Assembly: GCF_001870465.1 (NCBI RefSeq)
Contig: NZ_MDGK01000015.1
Span: forward strand, 1-64,000
Reading direction: 5' to 3'
Length of the DNA: 64,000 nucleotides
Source of the DNA: Pseudomonas extremorientalis
GTDB taxonomy: Bacteria > Pseudomonadota > Gammaproteobacteria > Pseudomonadales > Pseudomonadaceae
Shown here: positions 28,101-34,730 of the stretch, piece by piece
How the letters are laid out: each line of letters opens with the position of its first letter
How positions within the stretch are numbered: position 1 is the first letter of the stretch
Position numbers and translations under genes: made by a program
Notes under the pieces: generated by a model
Seen by the model: the letters and a program-made list of their open reading frames with translations, nothing else
What the model was told of the DNA's origin: nothing
Databases searched by the model: none

Positions 28101-29400
28101 CGTAGAGCCGGTGGTGCGCGAATCCACCGACAACGACAGTGAGCGTTACGCCTACGACGCAAACGGTATGCGTCGACGCAAGGTGCGCATTGCCCATACT
28201 CGCGCTCGTGCTGTCACCACTGAAACACGCTATTTACCGGGGTTGGAGATCCGTAATGTGCACGGCAATGTGTTGCATGTGATCACTGTGGGTGAAGTGC
28301 AGGTGCTGCACTGGGAAACGGCGCGACCCAAGCGAGTGGCAAATGATCAGTACCGCTACAACCTGGATAGTCATTTGGGATCATGGCTGGTGGAGTTGGA
28401 TGCTATGGCAAAGGTTGTCAGTCATGAAAGTTATCACCCGTATGGCACTACAGCTCTTCGGAAACGGGGTGATTCAAGTGAGAAGAGCTATCGCACGTTG
28501 GGTTACTCGGGTAAGGAGAAGGACGCGACGGGGCTTTATTACTATGGATTCAGATATTACATGCCAGCACTACAACGTTGGATCAACCCGGACCCTGCTC
28601 AAGCGATCGATGGTTTGAATCTGTACAGGATGGTCAGAAATAATCCGATATTGCTCAGAGACAATGACGGCCTTGCACCAACGAACAAAGCCGATGAAGA
28701 GCTCGCCCCGTCAGGGCCAGCGCCATCGCTATTAAAAAGGTTGCTGCCGGCCTGGTGGAAAAACACCGCAACCTCAAGCAGTCCACCTGAAGAAAGCACT
28801 GGCGATACTTCTAATGTTTACTTGCACGTCCCGGAAAACGGAGGTGTGCCAACGGTTAACGTCCTTGTCAACAGAAGAACTTTCGAAGATGGCTCTCACA
28901 GAATCACGTACGTGGGGGCTAACCCTGACGGTAGTGAGGAGCAAGAGTCTGCTGTCAATGGATATTTAGATTATGTAGTACGTGGCGGCCTTGGCGAGCG
29001 TGTTGTAGATATTCATACGTTTGTTGCGAAGCCAGAAGGGAAGGGCTACGGGTCCTTGTTACTTTTAGAGTTGGCGGATGACGCTGAAAAGCAATCCATT
29101 CAACGGATAGCGGCCAGCAGCGTAGCGAAGAATGCTACAGGTTTCTATCTGCTGGCAGGGTTTCATCCCAGCCGTGGGGGGCACGATATATTAGAAGAAG
29201 TTATTCCAGGGCCGATAGATTTTGGAGTGAACGCTTTTTCAGATGTTTCTGGTGAAGATGGTCTGACGCCGTTGGAGCGCTTCGGGCATAAATGGCAAAT
29301 GGCGCGAAATAGCTCTGCCAACTGGGAAGGGGAAGCGGCGTTTATAAAAGAGCAGGCCAAGCTGTCAACGATGAAGCGGAGATACTTCAAGAGGCTTTGA
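22183..29400 (+). CDS. Tc toxin TcB-TcC fusion with C-terminal toxin tail
   Basis: The 2405-aa protein joins what are usually two proteins. Residues 1-about 1520 are TcB: SpvB domain (PPSLPKGGGAIRSLG, FGMGWS), FG-GAP/β-propeller region (about 400-700) and the TcB mid-domains. Residues about 1521-2163 are TcC: YD/RHS repeats closing in the core motif GLYYYGFRYY, then D2137, D2143, LYRMVRNNP and DNDG at 2160-2163. In TcC proteins the core self-cleaves just after this DxDG-Leu, which here would be after L2164. That releases a variable toxin inside the RHS cocoon. The tail (2165-2405) is described separately. It starts five bases after the TcA C-terminal gene and ends the operon. Confidence 0.93.
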   Translation: MNHDDSLNIIPPSLPKGGGAIRSLGDGLGAVGARGTASYALPLPISPGRGFAPDLALSYSSDAGNSDFGMGWSKTVNAISRRTSPGVPTYTDEDSFLGPDGEVLMPERDDREGQLVQRTETHYRGLDVGSHQVTRYWPRIEGAFALIERWTSNADQTMFWLVHTADGGLHMYGKTAESRLACPDDETHVAAWLIHETVDPHGQHLAYEYKRDTDPPGPDQPRDGRAQRYLSTVYYGNAQGHRHLYAWKVAGWANVPWHFHLVFDYGERSCGIEAVPAYAGTEHWTARTDAYSDYRYGFELRTQRLCHQVLMFHNFAQLGPEPVLVQRLLFEYRPTALGYSHLSAAHSQACDGNGVLHSRPPIEFTYQAFSPVEDVAGYQPFDAMPGLNDGDRYHLFDLRGEGMAGILYCSDKSWYYRAPKRAEVPTHLDEVIYDEWRELERIPVADSTKPVQQFLADLTGDGTPDWIIANPGWSGFFTYQPDGRWHQFISLKALPNEFFHPQAQLADLMGAGLQDLAMIGPRSVRFYASGRAEGYRAAQEVAHSIDEDRLPLFSRANDRLVAFCDVLGSGQQHLIEVRHDQLKCWPNLGRGRFGKGFVWCKLPFTYDEFDASRVLLADFDGSGAVDLVFLRPDCALIYMNRGGNGFDEVPLRLPWPPGVNYDRFCQVSAADLQGQGYSSLVLTVPHMSPRHWRYDLVHAKPYLLCGTNNNLGAAATVVYRSSAQEWLDEKKYLQARDQPAVCHLPFALPLVSVQIQHDEITGNQLTQRFSYRKAFYDGVEREFRGFALQLSSDCEEQAHGQREEGYSAPVLRKTWFHVGRVLNPPTQDYFDGDSNAIDLKGTLYSYYHEADDCDQLVIPDAKEQAQLCNALVGQVLRSELFDFGDEDGTPYSVEQHRYLLRRLQRPTGGKHAPYHVLHVLPVEIITYRYERESTDPVCQKTLNLQWDAFGNPTNSVTVHYARRLTALSDPACQSDPHMLAPQKRWWCDAHDDAQQRYYLTQTRAQFIHLTQPDAWRLGLPYVQRTDAMVLVKGAGPKGLMPQDITYEYFTSDSADNPLNDSIQRQLVGQSLQRYRKLPGNTPWPDGQAGFEALPDYVETAELDQSALRAYDLLKNEHGDMPFDLEARLTEIGYRRMPWLLGPQLEPELLWSIRRGFYTYAPLSGFHQVLTVRQTQAHGVTLLGYDPHQCLNTSVTLPDGCKTQVEKIDYRLMQPARILDPNQNSQEVLHDAFGEVLATSFYGVERGEAVGFDPVDDYQRPQDDSPAHAIEAPEQALQGAATAYFENRFSWMGRIPEVDRLDLVWFNECVKQGDLLPSGHIRAGAHAFLPTQDLTPARQRLRALLVNVRREPVHGVLLQADNYPTAPDRQIRMTIRYWDGFGRPLQTKHKVDDGYAYQVQSDGTLALDSESKPITLPDVPRWRVSERVEYNNKGLTVRVYRPYFASDWHCINDASFSQHGDYDTQRYDPLGRLTNTILAKEGYLRRQTYHCWHTTHEDENDTYEEVRAARAQAGVTPSFNPKVHTQTPDLTVIEPRGLACRAVAYCRSDPQGAADLRVTRTLYNKAGLAVAQWDPRLHLLHEGDPTVPANLATAYSLGGQVLSTQSVDAGWRVHVFGEAGQNVYSQDGRGTQREVEFDELIRLLAVFEQGLCTERFTYARAEPVHADSNLCGQVIRQDDTAGTRHFNEYAMGGTVLDHVQHFLKTLDMPDWPEPLHLRDALLEPGEGLRTQVYLDALGGVLQQIDVAGNHQGSRYTVDGQLREAWLRLKGASAQTTLVSAIVYDAHGKIERKTLGNGVVRQFDYCPLDGRLRQLSSYRGSGALLQDLHYEYEPGGNIVSIEDTTLAVRFFNNQRVDPISCYHHDSIGQLVRATGFEAGSLRQGPNHVADPLAIANYCQTYRYDRGGNLLELIHQGPQSHGRILKAAPFSNRCLPESQGVSLTQADFDDEFDSNGNLLRLEGRPLNWDQRNQLLRVEPVVRESTDNDSERYAYDANGMRRRKVRIAHTRARAVTTETRYLPGLEIRNVHGNVLHVITVGEVQVLHWETARPKRVANDQYRYNLDSHLGSWLVELDAMAKVVSHESYHPYGTTALRKRGDSSEKSYRTLGYSGKEKDATGLYYYGFRYYMPALQRWINPDPAQAIDGLNLYRMVRNNPILLRDNDGLAPTNKADEELAPSGPAPSLLKRLLPAWWKNTATSSSPPEESTGDTSNVYLHVPENGGVPTVNVLVNRRTFEDGSHRITYVGANPDGSEEQESAVNGYLDYVVRGGLGERVVDIHTFVAKPEGKGYGSLLLLELADDAEKQSIQRIAASSVAKNATGFYLLAGFHPSRGGHDILEEVIPGPIDFGVNAFSDVSGEDGLTPLERFGHKWQMARNSSANWEGEAAFIKEQAKLSTMKRRYFKRL
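28675..29397 (+). other. Encoded hypervariable toxin tail of TcC, GNAT-like
   Basis: This stretch encodes residues 2165-2405 of the fusion, after the predicted self-cleavage point. The first 60 residues are Pro/Ser/Thr-rich linker. A compact domain follows with two features of GNAT N-acetyltransferases: the acetyl-CoA pyrophosphate loop EGKGYGSLLL (G2286, G2288, G2290, followed by a helix) and the motif-B-like ATGFYLLAGF at 2318-2327. GNAT loops normally read (Q/R)xxGxG/A; here the first position is Glu. The segment is more A/T-rich than the RHS core, as expected for an exchanged cassette. The acetyltransferase call is by motif only. Confidence 0.6.
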
Positions 29401-29523
29401 ATGCAGCAATTGGCGTTGGCTAGAGGTTACCTTACAGCCGTAGTTCGCAAGTTATCGGGATGGATACAACCAAGCGCTTGAGCGTCATTCTGAAACGCTT
29501 GCAGATACGCCTGTATGAGGTTG

Positions 29524-29988
29524 TCAGTCCGAGAAACTGCCTTGCAGGTGCTCGGCACGAAATTCCAGGGTTTGCGGGCGGTAGCCGGGGCGAAGCGGCG
29601 GTGTGGGCAGGCAGTCATCCCATGTCGCCCCGGCCTGCAACTCGCCGGGGCCGCGATAGCGGGGGGCGGCGTAGACGTTGTCGGCCAGGTTGACCGAGTC
29701 GCCCGGTGCATAGGCGGCGACGCGCCAGCGCAGTTCGGTCAGCGGTACATCGTTGCTGTTGTTGAGGGTCAACTTGAGCGGGCGGTCGGCCGGGCACTCT
29801 TGCGGGGCGTAGCTGATGCGCAGTTCCAGGCGCGCCAGTTGCGAGGCTTCGCGGTTGTCCAGCCATACCACCCAGATCGCCACGAATCCCAGGCCCACGG
29901 CGGCGGCCAGCGACACCGGCAAGGCTCTGGCCGGGTAGCGCAGTAGCAGGACCAGCCAAGTGATGATCAGTAGAACGCCAAAGAACAT
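29524..29988 (-). CDS. Conserved small membrane-anchored protein
   Basis: The 154-aa protein has two N-terminal transmembrane helices (about residues 2-17 and 24-43). A soluble domain follows with a β-sandwich look (LARLELRISYAPQECPADRPLKLTLNN) that contains two cysteines. It resembles a Pseudomonas conserved hypothetical protein often labelled multidrug transporter, but nothing in it supports transport. The ribosome site is weak (GAGAC). It stands alone between the Tc locus and the hrp-box genes. Confidence 0.75.
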   Translation of the reverse strand: MFFGVLLIITWLVLLLRYPARALPVSLAAAVGLGFVAIWVVWLDNREASQLARLELRISYAPQECPADRPLKLTLNNSNDVPLTELRWRVAAYAPGDSVNLADNVYAAPRYRGPGELQAGATWDDCLPTPPLRPGYRPQTLEFRAEHLQGSFSD

Positions 29989-30070
29989 GATGACAGTCTC
30001 ATATGCGGATAAAACATCCTACTCGCGGGCGGGTGTGGATGCCTAACGCAGGATCAGTTTTCCTGTGCAA

Positions 30071-30099
30071 GGAACCGGCCCACACATTTTGTCCACAGA
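30071..30099 (+). promoter_or_regulatory. Hrp box (HrpL-dependent promoter)
   Basis: GGAACC at 30071-30076, exactly 16 bases, then CCACAGA at 30093-30099. This is an exact match to the hrp-box consensus GGAACC-N15/16-CCACNNA recognised by the ECF sigma factor HrpL of Pseudomonas type III secretion systems. It lies 66 bases upstream of the gene at 30166, in the correct orientation and in non-coding DNA. Confidence 0.88.
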
Positions 30100-30165
30100 G
30101 CTATAACAGGGAAGTACGGATTGTCCAGGATGTACCCATCGCAGTCTGATCAAGTGAGATAAACG

Positions 30166-30600
30166 ATGACTATTGCAGCCCTTCTTACTCCTGAGGTTAC
30201 CTCTTCCCTAGCGTCGGTGGCGACCGCGCTTATGACATCTTCAAAAGCGGCTGAGCAGCCCTTCCCTGCATCGCTCACGCAAACGATTGACGCGGCAGGA
30301 GCACGCCCGTTTTCGCGTAGGCAGCCTCAGAAGCTGACAAACCTGGGGCAAGTCCTGCTGCAATCGCGTAACTGCGGCATGAGCGCCAAGGGTGTGGGTA
30401 TTGCCGTGGGCGGCATGGCCGTGCAGGAGGCTGGGCAAAAGTTAGCTTCCAGCGGTTGCCCTCTCTCCAAAGCCTTGGGTCTAGTGATGATTGTGGGAGG
30501 CAAGGTTGCCCAAGCACATGGCGCCGAAAAATTCGATCTTGCAGGACGTCCGACGATCGCCCTCGGGAGCTCGCCCGAGTGGGACTGCCGACGCCGCTGA
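30166..30600 (+). CDS. Small hrp-box-controlled protein, candidate T3SS substrate (paralogue 1)
   Basis: The family is not recognised. The 144-aa protein begins MTIAALLTPEV, has a Ser/Thr/Ala-rich first 50 residues and a Gly/Ala-rich middle (GVGIAVGGMAVQEAGQ, VMIVGGKVAQAHG). It aligns along most of its length with the next gene product: LTNLGQVLLQ against LTNLRQTVLQ, VGGMA in both, SKALGLVMIVGGK against SKAAGGALMWGGK, SPEW against SPRNW. Both genes share a GTGAGAT element just before the start. The perfect hrp box upstream implies HrpL control, and HrpL regulon members are mostly T3SS parts, effectors or helper proteins. The C terminus is shorter than in its paralogue. Confidence 0.7.
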   Translation: MTIAALLTPEVTSSLASVATALMTSSKAAEQPFPASLTQTIDAAGARPFSRRQPQKLTNLGQVLLQSRNCGMSAKGVGIAVGGMAVQEAGQKLASSGCPLSKALGLVMIVGGKVAQAHGAEKFDLAGRPTIALGSSPEWDCRRR

Positions 30601-30733
30601 ACCCTACCACTCCAGGTGTTTATTGGCTTCGAGACACGTACCAGTGTGGAGTCTTTTTACAAAAAGCCGGGCACGCAAACGCTCTGTCAGCCCTTCAGTA
30701 ACCCAACTGTCATCTTACGAAGTGAGATCCACC

Positions 30734-31222
30734 ATGACCATTCCAAACATCCTCGCTCCTGCGCAGATTTCTCCTGTAGTACCTGCATCTGTATCAGCGC
30801 CTGTCGTGCTGGGAGCAATCGATCAAGCCCCCAGGGAGGAGGTCAGCTCGCGTCAATTCACTCGTATGCAAAACATGGGGCTTACAAACCTGCGACAAAC
30901 GGTTCTGCAAGGCGTCAACGAAAAACTGAATGCGTACTTCTTCCCACCGCTCTACAACAATAACAAGGACAAAGCCCAGGGGGCCGCTCTGACCGTTGTC
31001 GGGGGAATGGCCAAGGTGCTCGGAAAGACGGTGTCCAACTCCGGGGGATTTGCCTCCAAAGCCGCGGGTGGGGCGCTTATGTGGGGAGGGAAGGCCACTG
31101 AAAAAATTGGCAAAGATCAATTCAAAAATGCGGGGAAAGATCACTCCAGCGGCAGTTACAACGCCTTTTCCCCAAGAAATTGGGGCGTCAACTCGATGGG
31201 ACACAATGGGGCCGTCCGCTGA
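30734..31222 (+). CDS. Small candidate T3SS substrate (paralogue 2)
   Basis: This 162-aa protein is a tandem paralogue of the preceding one. I chose the ATG at 30734, because MTIPN matches the MTIAA start of the first copy and the same GTGAGAT element precedes it. A longer reading frame extends upstream but overlaps the first gene. The first 12 residues have Ile at position 3 and no acidic residue, as often seen in Pseudomonas T3SS substrates. The middle is glycine-rich and the C terminus (SYNAFSPRNWGVNSMG) is polar. It has no hrp box of its own in the 133-base gap, so it is probably read from the box at 30071. Function unknown. Confidence 0.7.
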   Translation: MTIPNILAPAQISPVVPASVSAPVVLGAIDQAPREEVSSRQFTRMQNMGLTNLRQTVLQGVNEKLNAYFFPPLYNNNKDKAQGAALTVVGGMAKVLGKTVSNSGGFASKAAGGALMWGGKATEKIGKDQFKNAGKDHSSGSYNAFSPRNWGVNSMGHNGAVR

Positions 31223-31249
31223 TAGGTGTAGAGAACCCGTGAACGAGAA

Positions 31250-31304
31250 AAGCCCCCACCCAACCCACTGCGGATAGGGGACGCAGTCGGCTGGGCGAGG
31301 GCTT
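31250..31304 (-). terminator. Probable terminator at the end of the alginate operon
   Basis: Outer arms AAGCCC (31250-31255) and GGGCTT (31299-31304) pair, with CCCA/TGGG and ACTGCG/CGCAGT pairing inside. Read from algA, the hairpin ends in GGGGGCTTTTCTC, a short U-rich tail. It may also stop transcripts from the small gene ending at 31222, although its tail is poorer in that direction. Confidence 0.65.
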
Positions 31305-31318
31305 CTTGTACGACTGTT

Positions 31319-32770
31319 TTACTGCGCGATAGTTTTCACTGAAACGCCACGTTCAACCGGCGTCGAGCGACCGTAGATATCTTCAAAGCGCTCGATATCG
31401 TCTTCACCCAGGTAGCTGCCCGATTGCACTTCGATGATCTCCAACGGGATCTTGCCCGGGTTGCGCAGGCGGTGCACCGAGGCGATCGGGATGTAGGTGG
31501 ACTGGTTCTCGGTGAGCAGGAACACGTTCTCGTCACAGGTGACTTCGGCCGTGCCACTGACCACGATCCAGTGTTCGGCGCGATGGTGGTGCATCTGCAG
31601 CGACAGGCACGCGCCCGGCTTGACCGAGATGTGCTTGACCTGGAAGCGGCCGCCCATGTCCACCGAATCGTAGGAGCCCCACGGACGGTACACTTCACAG
31701 TGGTTCTGGGTTTCGCTGCGGCCCTGGTCGTTGAGGGTGTTGACCATCTGCTTCACGCCCTGGACCTTGTCCTTGTGGGCAATCATCATCGCGTCCTTGG
31801 TTTCCACCACCACGATGTTGTCCAGGCCGATCACCGACACCAGCTTGCCGTTGCCGTGGATCATGCAGTTGCGGCTGTCCTGGATCACCACGTCGCCTTT
31901 GCTGACGTTACCGTGGACGTCTTTGTCGTTGACCGCCCACAGCGAGGCCCAGCAGCCCACGTCGCTCCAACCGGCACTCAGTGGCACCACACAGGCGCGC
32001 TGGGTTTTTTCCATCACGGCGTAGTCGATGGAATTGTCCGGGCAGCAGGCGAAGGTGGCTTCGTCGAACGACACGGTATCGGCGGTCTGTTCGCTGCGTT
32101 CCAGGGTCAGCAGGCAGGTGTCGTAGATGTCCGGGTCGTGCTTTTTCAGCTCTTCAAGGAAGCGGCTGGCGCGGAACAGAAACATGCCGCTGTTCCAGAA
32201 GTAACCGCCGCTTTTGACGAACTCGACCGCGCGTTTTTCATTGGGTTTTTCCACGAACTGCTCGACGCGGCTCACGCCTTCGGGCAGCAGCGAATCGTTG
32301 GTGGACTTGATGTAGCCATAACCGGTTTCCGGGCGGGTGGCCGGCACGCCAAACAGCACCATCTCGCCACGCTCTGCGGCCACGGTGGCCAGGGCCAGGG
32401 CGCGTTGCAGGGCTTTCTGGTCGTCGATCACGTGGTCGGCGGGCAGCACCAGCATCAGCTCGTCACGGCCTTCGTTGACCAGCATCATCGCGGTGAGGGC
32501 CACGGCCGGGGCGGTGTTGCGGCCGAACGGCTCCATCAGGATGCGTTGGCTTTCCAACTTACGGGCGGCCAGTTGTTCGTTGACGATAAAGCGGTGGTCC
32601 TTGTTGCAGACCACGATCGGGGTGTCCATGCCTTCGAACACCAGGCGCTCCAGGGTCTGCTGGAACAGCGTGTGTTCACCGGTCAGGGCCAGGAACTGTT
32701 TAGGGAACTGTTTACGGGAAAGCGGCCAAAGACGTGAGCCGCTACCACCGGAAAGGATGACTGGAATCAT
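31319..32770 (-). CDS. algA: Mannose-6-phosphate isomerase / mannose-1-phosphate guanylyltransferase
   Basis: AlgA is the bifunctional enzyme making GDP-mannose: fructose-6-P to mannose-6-P, and mannose-1-P plus GTP to GDP-mannose. The 483-aa protein has the pyrophosphorylase signature GGSGSRLWPLSRKQFPKQF at about residues 8-26, the FVEKP loop near 175, and a C-terminal cupin-type isomerase domain with QMHHHRAEHW near 410. Length matches the family. It is the last gene of the alginate operon, 106 bases after algF, and is followed by a terminator-like hairpin. Confidence 0.97.
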   Translation of the reverse strand: MIPVILSGGSGSRLWPLSRKQFPKQFLALTGEHTLFQQTLERLVFEGMDTPIVVCNKDHRFIVNEQLAARKLESQRILMEPFGRNTAPAVALTAMMLVNEGRDELMLVLPADHVIDDQKALQRALALATVAAERGEMVLFGVPATRPETGYGYIKSTNDSLLPEGVSRVEQFVEKPNEKRAVEFVKSGGYFWNSGMFLFRASRFLEELKKHDPDIYDTCLLTLERSEQTADTVSFDEATFACCPDNSIDYAVMEKTQRACVVPLSAGWSDVGCWASLWAVNDKDVHGNVSKGDVVIQDSRNCMIHGNGKLVSVIGLDNIVVVETKDAMMIAHKDKVQGVKQMVNTLNDQGRSETQNHCEVYRPWGSYDSVDMGGRFQVKHISVKPGACLSLQMHHHRAEHWIVVSGTAEVTCDENVFLLTENQSTYIPIASVHRLRNPGKIPLEIIEVQSGSYLGEDDIERFEDIYGRSTPVERGVSVKTIAQ

Positions 32771-32876
32771 GGGGGTTTCTCCTTGAATCGATATGGGTCA
32801 GAGCTACGAAGGTTTGTCGTTTCACTCTTGTTTTTGTCTCGGTCCGGGTTGGTCTCAACCAACCCGGAAAAATGCT

Positions 32877-33533
32877 TTAGCGGGTCGACACTGGGCGTTT
32901 GACCCAGACTGGCGAGAGGCTCGAACCGGAGCCCGTCACATACAGCACCGCCGCTTCACCGCGTTCCAAGGCAACCGGCTTCACATCGCCGACTTTCTTG
33001 TCACCGTCATACAACGCCAGGCTTACTTTCACCGGGTTGATCTCACGCTCGCCACGGCCCTTGGCTGCCACTGACTTGACCACATCGGTCTTGCCATCGG
33101 CGGTTTTCAGGGTCAGGGCCTTGTCGCTGAGGTTCTGCACGCGCACCAGGGATTTCTGCTTGTTCTTGAACGGCGGTTCTTCGATCAGTTGTGGCTGGCC
33201 GCTACCGCTGTTGACCAGGGTGTAGTAGTGGTCCGGAGCGAGCTTGACCGGTACGGTCTGGCTGCCGACCTTGGCGCTGTAGTCACCGCCGGGCATGAAG
33301 CTGAAGTCGCTGCTGGCCAGTGGGGCCACGTCGCTCAGGTTGGTGGCGCCGACGGTAGCGCTGACTTCCTGGTTGCTGGCGTTGTAGATGCGCACGAAGC
33401 TCGAGCCTTTTGGCGCGGTAGGGCCGTACAGGGCGGCGTCGCCACCGGCGAAGGCGGACATCGATACGAAGCTCAAACCGGCTGCGATGGCCAGGGTTTT
33501 AGCGAGACGACGAGGAGTTGTAGTGAAAGTCAT
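32877..33533 (-). CDS. algF: Alginate O-acetylation protein AlgF
   Basis: AlgF is the periplasmic protein needed with AlgI, AlgJ and AlgX for acetylation of alginate. The 218-aa product starts at the ATG at 33533 (MTFTTTPRRLAKTL), with AGAGAGG upstream. It has a signal peptide ending at SAFA, before GGDAALYG. An upstream in-frame ATG at 33656 would overlap algJ and is not used. The mature part is β-rich and basic. It lies 16 bases after algJ. Confidence 0.95.
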   Translation of the reverse strand: MTFTTTPRRLAKTLAIAAGLSFVSMSAFAGGDAALYGPTAPKGSSFVRIYNASNQEVSATVGATNLSDVAPLASSDFSFMPGGDYSAKVGSQTVPVKLAPDHYYTLVNSGSGQPQLIEEPPFKNKQKSLVRVQNLSDKALTLKTADGKTDVVKSVAAKGRGEREINPVKVSLALYDGDKKVGDVKPVALERGEAAVLYVTGSGSSLSPVWVKRPVSTR

Positions 33534-33549
33534 GTGAGTTACCTCTCTT

Positions 33550-34719
33550 TCAGTTTTGCGCCCGGTCGGGCGTCTCGGATTTAGTGTTGATGGCCATGTT
33601 CTGTTGGCGCGAACCGGCTTGTTTAAGCTGCGCAACCCACGCGGGGTCGGCATCACCGATTTCGTTGTTCACGGGCAGATAACGTTCAGGAAACTCCCAG
33701 ATCAGCACCTGGGGCGGGCTGTTCTTGAAGTCATCGCTTTTCAGGTAGCTGAGCATCGGCAGGATCGGGCCGTGGCCGTCTTCGGCGTAGCTGACCACGT
33801 CGCTGCCCAGGGCTTGCTTGAGGGCGCCGACGAAATTCCAGTTGGGGTTGGCGCTGTAGCTGGTGCCCACCAGCGCCACCGGGGTTTCGCTGTCGCTGAA
33901 CAGCGCGTCGTCGCCTTTGGTTTCGGCCAGGTGCGTGACGCGTTTTTGCAGCGGCTCTTGCGGCGGCATCAGGTTTTCGAACAGCGGGTCTAGCGGCAGG
34001 AACAGACGCAGGTCGCCTTTGTGCGGTGTGGTGCTCTCGGCCTCGGTGACAAAACGCTGGGGCTCGCCGCTCAGTGGGGTCTTGGCGGCAATGGTCTTGG
34101 CCAATTGCTTGGCCGCGATTTCAGCGCCGTCCGGGGTCCAGTGGGTGTCGGTGCGCAGGAACACCTGCTTGCCGCCGAGCTTGGCCTGTTGCAGCGGGCC
34201 GAGCAGGTCCGGGGCGATGATCTTGTCGGCGGCGACACGGGCGTGGAAGTCCTGGTACAGGTTGGCGTGGATGCTCGCCGGCTTCACTTCACCCAGGTGT
34301 TCCGGGTACAGGCGTACCTTGGCCGGCACGATCGCCATCACCAGTTGGATGCCCTGGGCCTTGAGCTTCTGGCGTACGCCTTCGACCAGCGCGTAGTTAC
34401 CTTCCAGGTTCTGGTCTTCGTTGACGGCGGGGTTGAACTCCTCGTCGCTGTACAACCAGTGATCGCGGCCCAGCACCACGCCGGGACGGCCTTCATTGAA
34501 CAGCTTGTAGTCCAGCGCCGCCCACAGGTTGGTGCCCAGGCGCTTGATCGGGAACTGGTCGTCGTAGTGGGTCTCGACCGCCTTGGTCCAGCGACCGTTG
34601 AGCACGGTGGCGTCGGCATTGGTGCTGAAGCCGAAGAAGCTGCGCAGCGACCAGGCGCCCAGGGCGAGCAACACCACCAGGAACAGGCCGATATAGAGGA
34701 CGCGTAATGAACGGGTCAT
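33550..34719 (-). CDS. algJ: Alginate O-acetyltransferase AlgJ
   Basis: AlgJ is a periplasm-facing SGNH-hydrolase-like protein that takes part in moving acetyl groups to alginate. The 389-aa protein has an N-terminal membrane anchor (about residues 8-28), the Asp-His motif RTDTHWTPDG and the Ser motif GTSYSANPNW, the same arrangement as in AlgX. It starts just after algI and ends 16 bases before algF. Confidence 0.95.
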   Translation of the reverse strand: MTRSLRVLYIGLFLVVLLALGAWSLRSFFGFSTNADATVLNGRWTKAVETHYDDQFPIKRLGTNLWAALDYKLFNEGRPGVVLGRDHWLYSDEEFNPAVNEDQNLEGNYALVEGVRQKLKAQGIQLVMAIVPAKVRLYPEHLGEVKPASIHANLYQDFHARVAADKIIAPDLLGPLQQAKLGGKQVFLRTDTHWTPDGAEIAAKQLAKTIAAKTPLSGEPQRFVTEAESTTPHKGDLRLFLPLDPLFENLMPPQEPLQKRVTHLAETKGDDALFSDSETPVALVGTSYSANPNWNFVGALKQALGSDVVSYAEDGHGPILPMLSYLKSDDFKNSPPQVLIWEFPERYLPVNNEIGDADPAWVAQLKQAGSRQQNMAINTKSETPDRAQN

Positions 34720-34730
34720 GGTCGGCTCCC

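Noticed and set aside
30491..30733. Upstream extension of the second small hrp-box gene frame
   Set aside because: It overlaps the first paralogue and has no ribosome site. The ATG at 30734 gives an N terminus matching the first copy.
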